A stretch of 64,000 nucleotides of DNA from Onishia taeanensis (GTDB lineage Bacteria; Pseudomonadota; Gammaproteobacteria; Pseudomonadales; Halomonadaceae), in NCBI RefSeq assembly GCF_900100755.1, contig NZ_FNCI01000002.1, positions 316,951 to 380,950 on the forward strand, written 5' to 3'. Positions 19,348-26,599 of the stretch are shown piece by piece. The notes beneath the pieces were generated by a model, which was given only the letters and a program-made list of their open reading frames with translations, was not told the origin of the DNA and searched no databases. The stretch's first letter is position 1; each line of letters begins with the position of its first letter. Both the position numbers and the translations under genes were made by a program.

Positions 19348-19375
19348 AGGGCGGGCGTGTCGCGACGCTCGCCCT
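19348..19375 (+). terminator. Hairpin after the porin gene
   Basis: AGGGCGGGCGT pairs with ACGCTCGCCCT (11 bp, one wobble) with loop GTCGCG. No immediate T-run follows; a run of seven T residues occurs later, at 19428-19434, after a GC-rich segment. It ends the porin unit before dnaB. A candidate dnaB -10 (TAGAAT) is at 19482-19487. Confidence 0.5.
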
Positions 19376-19525
19376 GGTCTTAAGCTCGGTGTCTCGATCC
19401 TTCCCCGCATGCCTAACGGCCCGCGGGTTTTTTTCATTGTCGGGAGTCTGGTCAAGAATGGGGTGCACCGCAGGGATGGGGTAGAATGAGCGCCGCTTAC
19501 CGAATCACCTAAGGTGCCCGACTCC

Positions 19526-20914
19526 ATGAACGAACCCGTCGAGCTCGATCAGGAAACTGCTGCGCTCAAGGTGCCGCCACATTCGCTGGAGGCCGAGCAG
19601 TCTGTGCTGGGCGGTCTGATGCTGGATAACTCTGCCTGGGATGCGGTCTCCGAGCAGCTGGTGTCCGGCGACTTCTACCGCTACGAGCACCGGCTGATCT
19701 TCAATGCCATGGCGGGGCTTGCCGAGGGGACGCACCCGCTGGATGTGGTGACGCTATCCGAGGCGCTGGAGAGCCGCGATCAGCTGGATACCGTCGGCGG
19801 GCTGGCCTATCTGGCCGAGCTTGCCCGCAATACGCCGTCGGCGAGCAATATCCGCGCCTACGCCGAGATCGTGCGCGAGCGGGCCACGCTGCGCAAACTG
19901 ATCCAGGCCGCCAGTCAGGTCGCCGAGAGTGCCTTCGCGCCCCAGGGACGACCGGCCGATGAGCTGGTCAACGAGGCCGAGCGCCTGGTCTTCCAGATCA
20001 GCGAGGATCGGCCCAAGACCGGTGGTCCCATCGGCATGAGCGAGCTGCTCGCCAAGGCGGTGGATCGCATCGACGAGATGTTCAACATGGAAGGCGAGAT
20101 GACCGGGCTTTCGACCGGTTTTCGCGATCTCGACGACATGACCTCGGGGCTGCAGCCCTCGGATCTGGTGATCATCGCCGGACGCCCCTCGATGGGTAAG
20201 ACCACCTTCGCCATGAACCTGGTCGAACATGCCGTGATTTCCAGCGACAAGCCGGTGATGGTGTTCTCCATGGAGATGCCCGCCGAGGCGCTGATGCTGC
20301 GTATGCTGTCGTCGCTTGGCCGCATCGACCAGACCCGGGTGCGTACGGGTCAACTCGAGGACGAGGACTGGCCGCGCCTGACATCGGCGGTCAACCTGCT
20401 GAAAGACAAGCAGCTTTTCATCGACGATACCGCCGCACTGTCGCCCAACGAGATGCGTTCGCGGATTCGTCGGGTGGTGCGTGAACACGGCAATATCGGC
20501 CTGGTGATGATCGACTATCTTCAGTTGATGCAGATCCCCGGTTTTTCCGAGAACCGTACCGGCGAGATTTCCGAGATTTCGCGCTCCCTGAAGGGGCTCG
20601 CCAAGGAGTTTGGCTGTCCGGTGGTGTCGCTGTCGCAGCTCAACCGCTCCCTGGAGCAGCGCCCCAACAAGCGCCCGGTGATGTCGGACCTTCGCGAGTC
20701 CGGGGCCATCGAGCAGGACGCCGACGTCATCGCCTTCGTCTATCGTGACGAGGTCTACAATCCAGATAATCCCGACAACCAGGGGCTTGCCGAGCTGATC
20801 ATCGGCAAGCAGCGTAACGGTCCTATCGGCACGGTGCACATGGCCTTCATCGGCAAGTACACCCGCTTCGAGGATCTGGCGCCGGACAGCTACGGTCAGC
20901 ATTTCGGCGAGTGA
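19526..20914 (+). CDS. dnaB: Replicative DNA helicase DnaB
   Basis: DnaB is the hexameric 5'-3' helicase that unwinds DNA at the replication fork and recruits DnaG. The 462-residue protein has the N-terminal primase-interacting domain (about 15-120), a linker, and a RecA-like ATPase domain with Walker A GRPSMGKT at 219-226 and Walker B VMIDYLQLM. No intein is present. The ATG at 19526 has AAGGTG 10 nt upstream; a GTG at 19514 is in frame but overlaps that site. It follows the L9 region as in many gammaproteobacteria, here interrupted by the porin. Confidence 0.96.
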   Translation: MNEPVELDQETAALKVPPHSLEAEQSVLGGLMLDNSAWDAVSEQLVSGDFYRYEHRLIFNAMAGLAEGTHPLDVVTLSEALESRDQLDTVGGLAYLAELARNTPSASNIRAYAEIVRERATLRKLIQAASQVAESAFAPQGRPADELVNEAERLVFQISEDRPKTGGPIGMSELLAKAVDRIDEMFNMEGEMTGLSTGFRDLDDMTSGLQPSDLVIIAGRPSMGKTTFAMNLVEHAVISSDKPVMVFSMEMPAEALMLRMLSSLGRIDQTRVRTGQLEDEDWPRLTSAVNLLKDKQLFIDDTAALSPNEMRSRIRRVVREHGNIGLVMIDYLQLMQIPGFSENRTGEISEISRSLKGLAKEFGCPVVSLSQLNRSLEQRPNKRPVMSDLRESGAIEQDADVIAFVYRDEVYNPDNPDNQGLAELIIGKQRNGPIGTVHMAFIGKYTRFEDLAPDSYGQHFGE

Positions 20915-20942
20915 TCGCCTCGGCCAGGGCGGCGGGTCATGG

Positions 20943-20970
20943 TTGAGACTGCAATGGGCCCCCGTATAAT
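20943..20970 (+). promoter_or_regulatory. Sigma-70 promoter before the 97-residue gene
   Basis: -35 TTGAGA (20943-20948), 16-nt spacer, consensus -10 TATAAT (20965-20970). It is among the best promoter matches in the window and lies 58 nt before the start codon. Confidence 0.75.
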
Positions 20971-21028
20971 GCGCGGCTTGGTTTAGTGAAGCAGTCAGAT
21001 GAATCAGTCAGGTGAACGAGGATAGCTT

Positions 21029-21322
21029 ATGGCAGGCGGATTTCGGCGCGGCAACCGCAAGCGGGCCCCAAAACTCGAGGGGCGCGGTGAGCTTCAAGAA
21101 GTCGAGCGCGAGGGGCCCTTCAAAGAGTGGCTCGGCATGCCCGACCTCTATCGCTACCGGTTGGTGGTGGACGGCGAGACTTACAGCTATCAGACCGAGG
21201 ACTCCGAGATTCCGGTAGCGGTCGGCGATAAGGTGGTGTTTCGCTACAAGGAAACCAAGGCCGGCAATTGGGTCGATCGCAACTCTCTTGGCAAGGCTAT
21301 CGACCCCGCCGACTATCAGTAA
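21029..21322 (+). CDS. Small protein of unknown function
   Basis: A 97-residue basic N-terminus (FRRGNRKRAPK) followed by a compact, probably all-beta core: YRYRLVVDGETYSYQ, then IPVAVGDKVVFRYKE. Such a pattern could be a small barrel that binds nucleic acid, but I recognise no family and do not assign function. It has a clean GAGGAT site and its own strong promoter, so it is probably a real, well expressed gene. A 25-bp near-perfect palindrome lies 92 nt downstream. Confidence 0.7.
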   Translation: MAGGFRRGNRKRAPKLEGRGELQEVEREGPFKEWLGMPDLYRYRLVVDGETYSYQTEDSEIPVAVGDKVVFRYKETKAGNWVDRNSLGKAIDPADYQ

Positions 21323-21414
21323 CGGCGTCGGCGCTTTCTGGGGCGCTGTCTGGGCGGAACACTTCGTAGTGGCCAGGGTCATAACGGTGAGGGCGACATG
21401 TCATATTGTCGTCA

Positions 21415-21439
21415 TGGGGCACAGCCATGCTGTGCCCCA
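21415..21439. repeat. 25-bp near-perfect palindrome
   Basis: TGGGGCACAGC and GCTGTGCCCCA are perfect 11-nt inverted arms around CAT. It lies between the two small genes. As RNA it would be a very stable hairpin without a T-run; as DNA it could be a protein site. Its role is open. Confidence 0.7.
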
Positions 21440-21552
21440 GGTATATCTGGAGTAAGCCCAAGGGGCGCTGATATATCGACAACCGCACTGACCGAACGGC
21501 ATGGCAAGCCGCCATCGCGTTCGGCCAGTATTCCGCGACCCAGGAGGACAGT

Positions 21553-21855
21553 ATGGAACTGCAAGACTTCAAGGCCTTTGCCAAGCGACACGACAATTTC
21601 GAAATTCGCGTTATCAGCCACGCCGGTAGCCGTTTCTATCAGGTAGAACTGGAAGATATCGAGGGCGCACGACATTTATTGACCCAGTCTGGCAAGCCTA
21701 GGCTCTTTCGCGCCCTCGATGATATCTATCTCGAGCTCAAGCGGGTCGGCATCCACCGGGCCTATCTGGTGCAGTACGTAGCCCACGACGAGGTGATTGG
21801 TCGCGACGCCCACTACCATGATGCGCTCAGCTCGCGTATGCCGCTGGTCTTCTAG
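21553..21855 (+). CDS. DUF6482-like small protein
   Basis: This 100-residue protein has no signal peptide or membrane segment. It begins MELQDFKAFAKRHDNFEIRV and reads as a small alpha/beta domain with a C-terminal RMPLVF. It resembles short conserved proteins annotated DUF6482 in Pseudomonas and Halomonas; that match is from memory and moderate. A CAGGAGGAC site precedes the ATG. Function is unknown. Confidence 0.65.
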   Translation: MELQDFKAFAKRHDNFEIRVISHAGSRFYQVELEDIEGARHLLTQSGKPRLFRALDDIYLELKRVGIHRAYLVQYVAHDEVIGRDAHYHDALSSRMPLVF

Positions 21856-22094
21856 GCGGTAGGGTTAAGCCCAGCATCATCCGACGCCGCTTGAACGCCA
21901 CGTTCGAGCTTCATTCTTCGACTCCATCAGCCTTCCGGCATCTTGTCGGTTCTCTGATTTACCCTGCTATCAACTTGCCACCTCGCTCCCTGGAGAGCGC
22001 TCATGCCAAGGGTGGTAGGTTTCCCCGCACTCGCCAGCCGCACTGCTATGGCTGGACTTTCTCTACCAGCGTTTGCCATCCATACCCCATCCCG

Positions 22095-22508
22095 TCAGCC
22101 CCCCTGGCGCCGGCGCCGTCTTGCTTGCCACCAGTTCCCCAGCCTGACCCGGCGGCGGGCGAAGAAGGCGTAGCCTCGGTCGAAGCACCAGGCAAGGCCA
22201 GGCAGCATGGTCAGTGCTACGAGCCGTCGATAGCCCAGCACGGCGTACAGCGCCCGGCTGGCATCCATGCCCACGAACCAGGCTCCCTTGGCATCCGCGA
22301 GATGCAGGCGGCCCATCATGGCCTCGAACGAGCATCCCCAGGCGGCGGCATCGAAGTCATCGGCCTGGATATCGATCAGCCTGATACGCTCGCGGCGCGG
22401 ATGCTGCTCGAGCCAGGCGACTTCGCGTTGGCAGAAGGGGCAGTGGCCGTCGTGAAAGAGCGTCACGGGGGAAGCGGCATGCTGGGGGGACGGAGCGGTC
22501 GGAGACAT
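22095..22508 (-). CDS. DCC family (DUF393) thiol-disulfide oxidoreductase-like protein
   Basis: The 137-residue protein has the DCC-family signature FHDGHCPFCQREV at 18-30, with the thioredoxin-like CPFC motif at 23-26, and the family's later basic segment. These proteins are predicted thiol-disulfide oxidoreductases. Its ATG shares its last base with the stop of the photolyase upstream, so the two are almost certainly translated from one mRNA. DCC proteins are often found next to photolyases or cryptochromes in proteobacteria (general knowledge); a role in light or redox response is inference. Confidence 0.85.
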   Translation of the reverse strand: MSPTAPSPQHAASPVTLFHDGHCPFCQREVAWLEQHPRRERIRLIDIQADDFDAAAWGCSFEAMMGRLHLADAKGAWFVGMDASRALYAVLGYRRLVALTMLPGLAWCFDRGYAFFARRRVRLGNWWQARRRRRQGG

Positions 22509-24124
22509 TAGGAGGGCTCCCGGGAGGTGGTCGATGTGCGATCGGCATCGCGATAGCCCGCCAGATGCTGGCCTTGGCCATAGGCCGGCGTCGTGTCCAG
22601 GCGCGCCAGGAAGGCGTCGGCCTGCTGGCGCATGGCCTCGCGCTTGTCGTCTTTCATGCGGTCCAGCGAGCCATAGATCAGCTTCATACGGGGGTTGTCG
22701 GCCAGTACGTCGCGGTGTTCTTCGATGAAGTGCCAGTAAAGGCTATTGAAGGGGCAGGCATGAGTACCGGTGACTTGCTTGGGGTCATAGCGACACTGCT
22801 TGCAGTGATCGCCCATGCGGTCGATGTACTTGCCCGAGGCGCAGTAGGGCTTGGAGCCCATCAGCCCCCCGTCGGCATGCAGCACCATGCCCAGGGTGTT
22901 GGGCAGCTCGACCCATTCGCAGGCATCGGCATAGACCGCCAGATACCAGTCGCACAGGGCCTCTGGCTTGACCCCGCACAGCAGGGCGAAGTTGCCTGTG
23001 ACCATCAGTCGCTGAATGTGATGGGCATAGGCGTGATCGCGGGTCATCTCGATGGCCCGCTTGAGGCAGCGCATTTCGGTGTCGCCGGTCCAGAAGAATG
23101 CCGGCAGATCACGGCTAGCGGCGAGGCCGTTGCCACGCTTGTAGTCGGGCATGCGGGTCCAGTAGAGGCCGCGCACGTACTCACGCCAGCCAAGGATCTG
23201 GCGGATGAAGCCCTCCACCGAGTTAAGCGGCGCACGACCCTTGCGATACGCCTCTTCGGCCGCCTCGCAGACCTCGATGGGAGACAGCAGGCCCAGGTTC
23301 AGCGCCGCTGAAAGGCGCGAGTGAAAGAGAAAGGGGGATTGGTCGCTCAGGGCATCCTGGAAGCGGCCGAAGTCCGGCAGGCAGGCCTCGAGAAAATGCT
23401 CGAGCTCGGCAAGCGCCTGGGTTCGGGTCACCGGCCAGTGAAAGGCCTCGAGTGAGCCGAAATGCTCTCCGAACCGGGACGCCACCAGCGCCAGTGCCGC
23501 CTTGGTGGTGGCATCCTGCTCGTGGGTCGGCGGCGTGGGAAAGGCAAGGTGGTCGGGCAATGGCTCGCGGTTATCATGATCGAAGTTCCACTGGCCGCCG
23601 GCCGGCTGGCCGTCATCCATCAAGAGCCCGCTGCGCTTGCGAAGATGCCGGTAGAAGTGTTCGAGACGATAGGTCTTGCGACCCTTGGCCCAGGCGGCGA
23701 AGTCGTCCGGGGTGGTGAAGAAGCGATCGTCTTCGATGAGTCGCCAGGGCAGGGCTGCGTTCCCGGCGCCAGCCGTGCGCGACCTGATCGCCTCGTAGAG
23801 ACGCCACTCTCCGGGGCGAACCACGCGAATTTCGTCGCAGTCATGTAGTCGGGCCAGGCGTTCGGCCTCTTTGAGCAGCTCCTGGCGATTGTCGTCATCG
23901 TCGAGGCGGCTGTAATGCACCGACTGACCAGCGGCCTCGAGTTCGCTGGCAAAGTGACGCATGGCGGCAAACATCATCGCGATCTTCTGTGGGTGATGGG
24001 GCACGTAGCGGCCTTCTTCATCGACCTCGCAAAGCGCCACCACGGCGCCTTCCGGCAGATCTTGAAGGCTTGCCAGCGATGCACTGAGCTGATCACCCAG
24101 CACCAGGATCAGGGGCTTCGACAT
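22508..24124 (-). CDS. Iron-sulfur bacterial cryptochrome/(6-4) photolyase family protein
   Basis: The 538-residue protein is a deoxyribodipyrimidine photolyase-related protein of the FeS-BCP type (PhrB, CryB). It starts with the Rossmann domain (LILVLGDQLSASLASL) that holds the antenna chromophore, followed by the FAD domain. The four cysteines for the 4Fe-4S cluster are visible at C353, C441, C444 and C457, spaced as in Agrobacterium PhrB. Such enzymes repair (6-4) photoproducts or signal light. The start has an AGGTC site 10 nt upstream. It is divergent from hemH; the 110-nt gap contains a strong inverted repeat. The 3' end overlaps the DCC gene. Confidence 0.9.
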   Translation of the reverse strand: MSKPLILVLGDQLSASLASLQDLPEGAVVALCEVDEEGRYVPHHPQKIAMMFAAMRHFASELEAAGQSVHYSRLDDDDNRQELLKEAERLARLHDCDEIRVVRPGEWRLYEAIRSRTAGAGNAALPWRLIEDDRFFTTPDDFAAWAKGRKTYRLEHFYRHLRKRSGLLMDDGQPAGGQWNFDHDNREPLPDHLAFPTPPTHEQDATTKAALALVASRFGEHFGSLEAFHWPVTRTQALAELEHFLEACLPDFGRFQDALSDQSPFLFHSRLSAALNLGLLSPIEVCEAAEEAYRKGRAPLNSVEGFIRQILGWREYVRGLYWTRMPDYKRGNGLAASRDLPAFFWTGDTEMRCLKRAIEMTRDHAYAHHIQRLMVTGNFALLCGVKPEALCDWYLAVYADACEWVELPNTLGMVLHADGGLMGSKPYCASGKYIDRMGDHCKQCRYDPKQVTGTHACPFNSLYWHFIEEHRDVLADNPRMKLIYGSLDRMKDDKREAMRQQADAFLARLDTTPAYGQGQHLAGYRDADRTSTTSREPS

Positions 24125-24137
24125 AAATTGACCTGAA

Positions 24138-24165
24138 GTTATACAAATATGGATGATAGTATAAC
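24138..24165. promoter_or_regulatory. Inverted repeat GTTATAC-N14-GTATAAC between photolyase and hemH
   Basis: The 7-bp arms match perfectly and lie in the shared upstream region. Each arm contains a -10-like sequence: TATAAC on plus (24160-24165) for hemH, and TATACT on minus (24158-24163) for the photolyase. Neither has a good -35, as expected for an activator- or repressor-controlled pair. A light-responsive MerR-type regulator (LitR/CarH) is a candidate, but no such gene is in this window. Confidence 0.6.
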
Positions 24166-24234
24166 TGCATTCTTCTCGATGGCATCCCTTTGATAAGCTG
24201 TCGATCCATCAGTCGGTTAGGTCACAAGGATTCC

Positions 24235-25335
24235 ATGATGTCCGCAGCCAGTCCCCGTTCGCCCGCCACCCTCGAACAGCCCGGCGAAGGGCGCCTCGCT
24301 CATGCCGGCGCCGACCATCCGCCGGTGCCGCGAAAGAAGGTGGGCGTGGTATTGGCCAACCTGGGCACCCCGGATGCCACCGACTACTGGTCGATGCGCC
24401 GCTATCTGTCGGAGTTTCTCTCCGATAGGCGGGTCGTGGATTATTCGCGCTGGCTGTGGCAGCCGCTACTGCAGGGAATCATCCTGACGCGCCGGCCCTT
24501 CATTTCCGGCAAGGCCTATCAAAGTATCTGGAACACCGAGCGCAACGAGAGCCCGCTGTTGACCATCACCCGCGAACAGGCCGAGAAGGTCGCGGCGCGC
24601 CTCGAGGCGGCCTTCGGCGATGAGGTGGTGGTCGACTTCTGCATGCGCTATGGCAACCCCTCGACCGACAGCGTGATTCGCCGCCTGCATGAGCAGGGCT
24701 GCGAGCGGCTGTTGTTCTTCCCGCTCTACCCGCAATACGGCTCGCCGACGACCGCCACGGCCAATGATGAGGTCTTTCGCACCCTGATGACGCTGAAGTG
24801 GCAGCCGGCGCTGCGAACCGTGCCGGCTTATTTCGATCGTCCGGATTACATTGCTGCCCTGGGCGGTTCGATCCAGCAGGCCTATGAGCAGGCCCAGGCC
24901 GACCAGGGTGGCCGTCCTGACGTGCTGGTGGCGTCCTATCATGGGGTCCCCGAGCGCTACCTTCTCGATGGCGACCCCTACCATTGCCAATGTCAGAAGA
25001 CCACAAGGCTGGTGAAGGAACGGCTGGAGATGGCGGACGACGAAATCGTGACGGCCTTCCAGTCCAAGTTCGGCCCCGAGAAATGGGTGGGCCCGGCGAC
25101 CGTCGACAAGGTGGCCGAGCTTGCCCGGGCGGGCAAGAAGCATATCGCGGTGATCTCTCCGGCCTTCGCCTCCGACTGTGTCGAGACCCTCGAGGAAGTG
25201 CAGCAGGAAATCCGTGATGCCTTCCTCGCCGCTGGTGGCGAGACCTTCACCTATGTGCCTTGTCTGAATGCCGACGAAGCGCATATCGATGTGCTGACGG
25301 CGATCGTCAAGCAGGAGCTTGGCGGCTGGCTCTAG
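24235..25335 (+). CDS. hemH: Ferrochelatase
   Basis: HemH inserts Fe2+ into protoporphyrin IX, the last step of protoheme synthesis. The 366-residue protein has the conserved His236 (SYHGVPERY) and Glu317 (CVETLEE) of the active site, and the family start motif VVLANLGTPDATD. About 33 N-terminal residues precede it; the first ATG at 24235 follows AAGGAT and a second ATG is at 24238. It is divergent from the photolyase. Porphyrin photosensitivity makes joint light control plausible (inference). A bidirectional hairpin follows. Confidence 0.95.
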   Translation: MMSAASPRSPATLEQPGEGRLAHAGADHPPVPRKKVGVVLANLGTPDATDYWSMRRYLSEFLSDRRVVDYSRWLWQPLLQGIILTRRPFISGKAYQSIWNTERNESPLLTITREQAEKVAARLEAAFGDEVVVDFCMRYGNPSTDSVIRRLHEQGCERLLFFPLYPQYGSPTTATANDEVFRTLMTLKWQPALRTVPAYFDRPDYIAALGGSIQQAYEQAQADQGGRPDVLVASYHGVPERYLLDGDPYHCQCQKTTRLVKERLEMADDEIVTAFQSKFGPEKWVGPATVDKVAELARAGKKHIAVISPAFASDCVETLEEVQQEIRDAFLAAGGETFTYVPCLNADEAHIDVLTAIVKQELGGWL

Positions 25336-25378
25336 GCCCTGTGGCCAGATGGCACTAGATGGCGCTTCAGAAACGACG

Positions 25379-25405
25379 AGGCCCCGGACGATACGTCCGG
25401 GGCCT
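25379..25405. terminator. Bidirectional terminator between hemH and the Mrp operon
   Basis: AGGCCCCGGAC and GTCCGGGGCCT form a perfect 11-bp stem with loop GATAC. Genes converge on it: hemH from the left and mnhG from the right. T-runs are short on both sides. Confidence 0.7.
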
Positions 25406-25435
25406 TGATGGTTCGGGAGGGTGGCAAAGCGGCGC

Positions 25436-25825
25436 TCAGTGGCCCTTGTCGGGGTGCAGTACCGGCTTCTCGCCGACGTCTTCGGTGTGGATTTCATCCG
25501 GGCAGCCGCGGGTTTTGTCGGCATATTTGAGCTTCAGGTGCAGGCCTGTCTTGGCCAGCAGGTGAGCCGACACCGGGGCGGTAATGAACAGGAAGAGCGT
25601 GATCAGCATCTCCTGCATCACCGGCTCGCCCTTGGTGACGCCAAAGTAGATCATCGAGGCGCTGAGCATGCAGCCGATACCCAGGGTGGTGGCCTTAGTC
25701 GGTCCATGCAGGCGCATGTAGAAGTCTCGCAGGTGGGCCATGCCCAGCGAGCCGATGAAGGCGAAGGCGCCGCCGGCGATCAGCAGCACCGAGATCAGCC
25801 CCTCCAGAAACACATACCAGTTCAT
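25436..25825 (-). CDS. mnhG: Mrp-type Na+/H+ antiporter subunit G
   Basis: The 129-residue protein has three membrane segments: ISVLLIAGGAFAFIGSLGMA, then TLGIGCMLSASMIYFGV, then MLITLFLFITAPVSAHLLA. These are typical of MnhG/MrpG/PhaG, followed by a polar C-terminal tail. It is the last gene of the leftward mnhAB-C-D-E-F-G operon, 13 nt after mnhF. MrpG is a small subunit needed for assembly of the hetero-oligomeric antiporter. Confidence 0.9.
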   Translation of the reverse strand: MNWYVFLEGLISVLLIAGGAFAFIGSLGMAHLRDFYMRLHGPTKATTLGIGCMLSASMIYFGVTKGEPVMQEMLITLFLFITAPVSAHLLAKTGLHLKLKYADKTRGCPDEIHTEDVGEKPVLHPDKGH

Positions 25826-25838
25826 AGAGATCTCCTGC

Positions 25839-26108
25839 CTATTCGATGATGTCGCCGCGCAGCAAGTACTTGCATACCGCCACGGTGCTGATGAAACCGA
25901 GCATGGCGATCAGCAGCGCCGCCTCGAAATAGGTCTTGCTGTTGAGCCATAGCCCCATCAGCACGATCAGGGCGATGGAATTGACATACATGGTGTCCAG
26001 CGCCAGCAGCCGGTCGGGCATCGACGGGCCCACCGTCATGCGATAGACATTGAGCATCAGGGCCATCAGGATCAGCGCCAGGCTGATCCACAGGGCGGTA
26101 TCTAGCAT
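25839..26108 (-). CDS. mnhF: Mrp-type Na+/H+ antiporter subunit F
   Basis: The 89-residue, three-segment membrane protein fits MrpF/PhaF, including DRLLALDTMYVNSIALIVL with an Asp near the membrane that is conserved in the family. Its start overlaps the end of mnhE by 7 nt, implying coupled translation. It ends in the soluble MCKYLL-type tail with IIE. Confidence 0.9.
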   Translation of the reverse strand: MLDTALWISLALILMALMLNVYRMTVGPSMPDRLLALDTMYVNSIALIVLMGLWLNSKTYFEAALLIAMLGFISTVAVCKYLLRGDIIE

Positions 26109-26599
26109 TCGTAGATCTCCTTGAGCGGCTGTTCATAGCGCTCGCGAATCTCGTCGATCAGCGCCTGTTCATTCGGCACATCCAGTGCGTGGATCAGCAG
26201 GGTGCGGCCGTCCATGCGCAGGTTGGCCGATACCGTGCCGGGCGTCAGGGTGATGGTGTTGGCCAGCAGGGTGATAGTGAAGCGGTCCTCGAGCATCAGC
26301 GGATACTCGACGAAGGCCGGGCGCATGCGCCGCCAGGGATTGAGGATCAGCCAGGATACCTGCAGGTTGGCGCGAATGATGTCGCCCAGCACCCGCAGGC
26401 CGTAGCGCACCAGCTTCCAGGGTTTCTTGACGCTAGGCTGAACATCCCAGAAGCGCCGGTTCAACAGCGGGATCACAATGGCCAGCAGGCTGCCCAACAG
26501 AATATGCGCGAAGGACACGCTACTGACCAGCAGCAGCCAGACGATCAGCAATAGGATCGATAGCAGTGGCGTGGGTAGCCAAGAGCGGGGCTTGATCAT
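26102..26599 (-). CDS. mnhE: Mrp-type Na+/H+ antiporter subunit E
   Basis: The 165-residue protein has hydrophobic segments near its N-terminus (LLSILLLIVWLLLVSSVSFAHILLG) and a soluble C-terminal domain with NTITLTPGTVSANL, the family hallmark. It overlaps mnhD by 4 nt (ATGA) and mnhF by 7 nt. It is a required small subunit of the complex. Confidence 0.9.
   Translation of the reverse strand: MIKPRSWLPTPLLSILLLIVWLLLVSSVSFAHILLGSLLAIVIPLLNRRFWDVQPSVKKPWKLVRYGLRVLGDIIRANLQVSWLILNPWRRMRPAFVEYPLMLEDRFTITLLANTITLTPGTVSANLRMDGRTLLIHALDVPNEQALIDEIRERYEQPLKEIYEC

Noticed and set aside
21891-22511. 206-codon plus-strand frame after the DUF6482-like gene
   Set aside because: Most of it is antisense to the DCC-family gene, and its first part has no ribosome site or domain.
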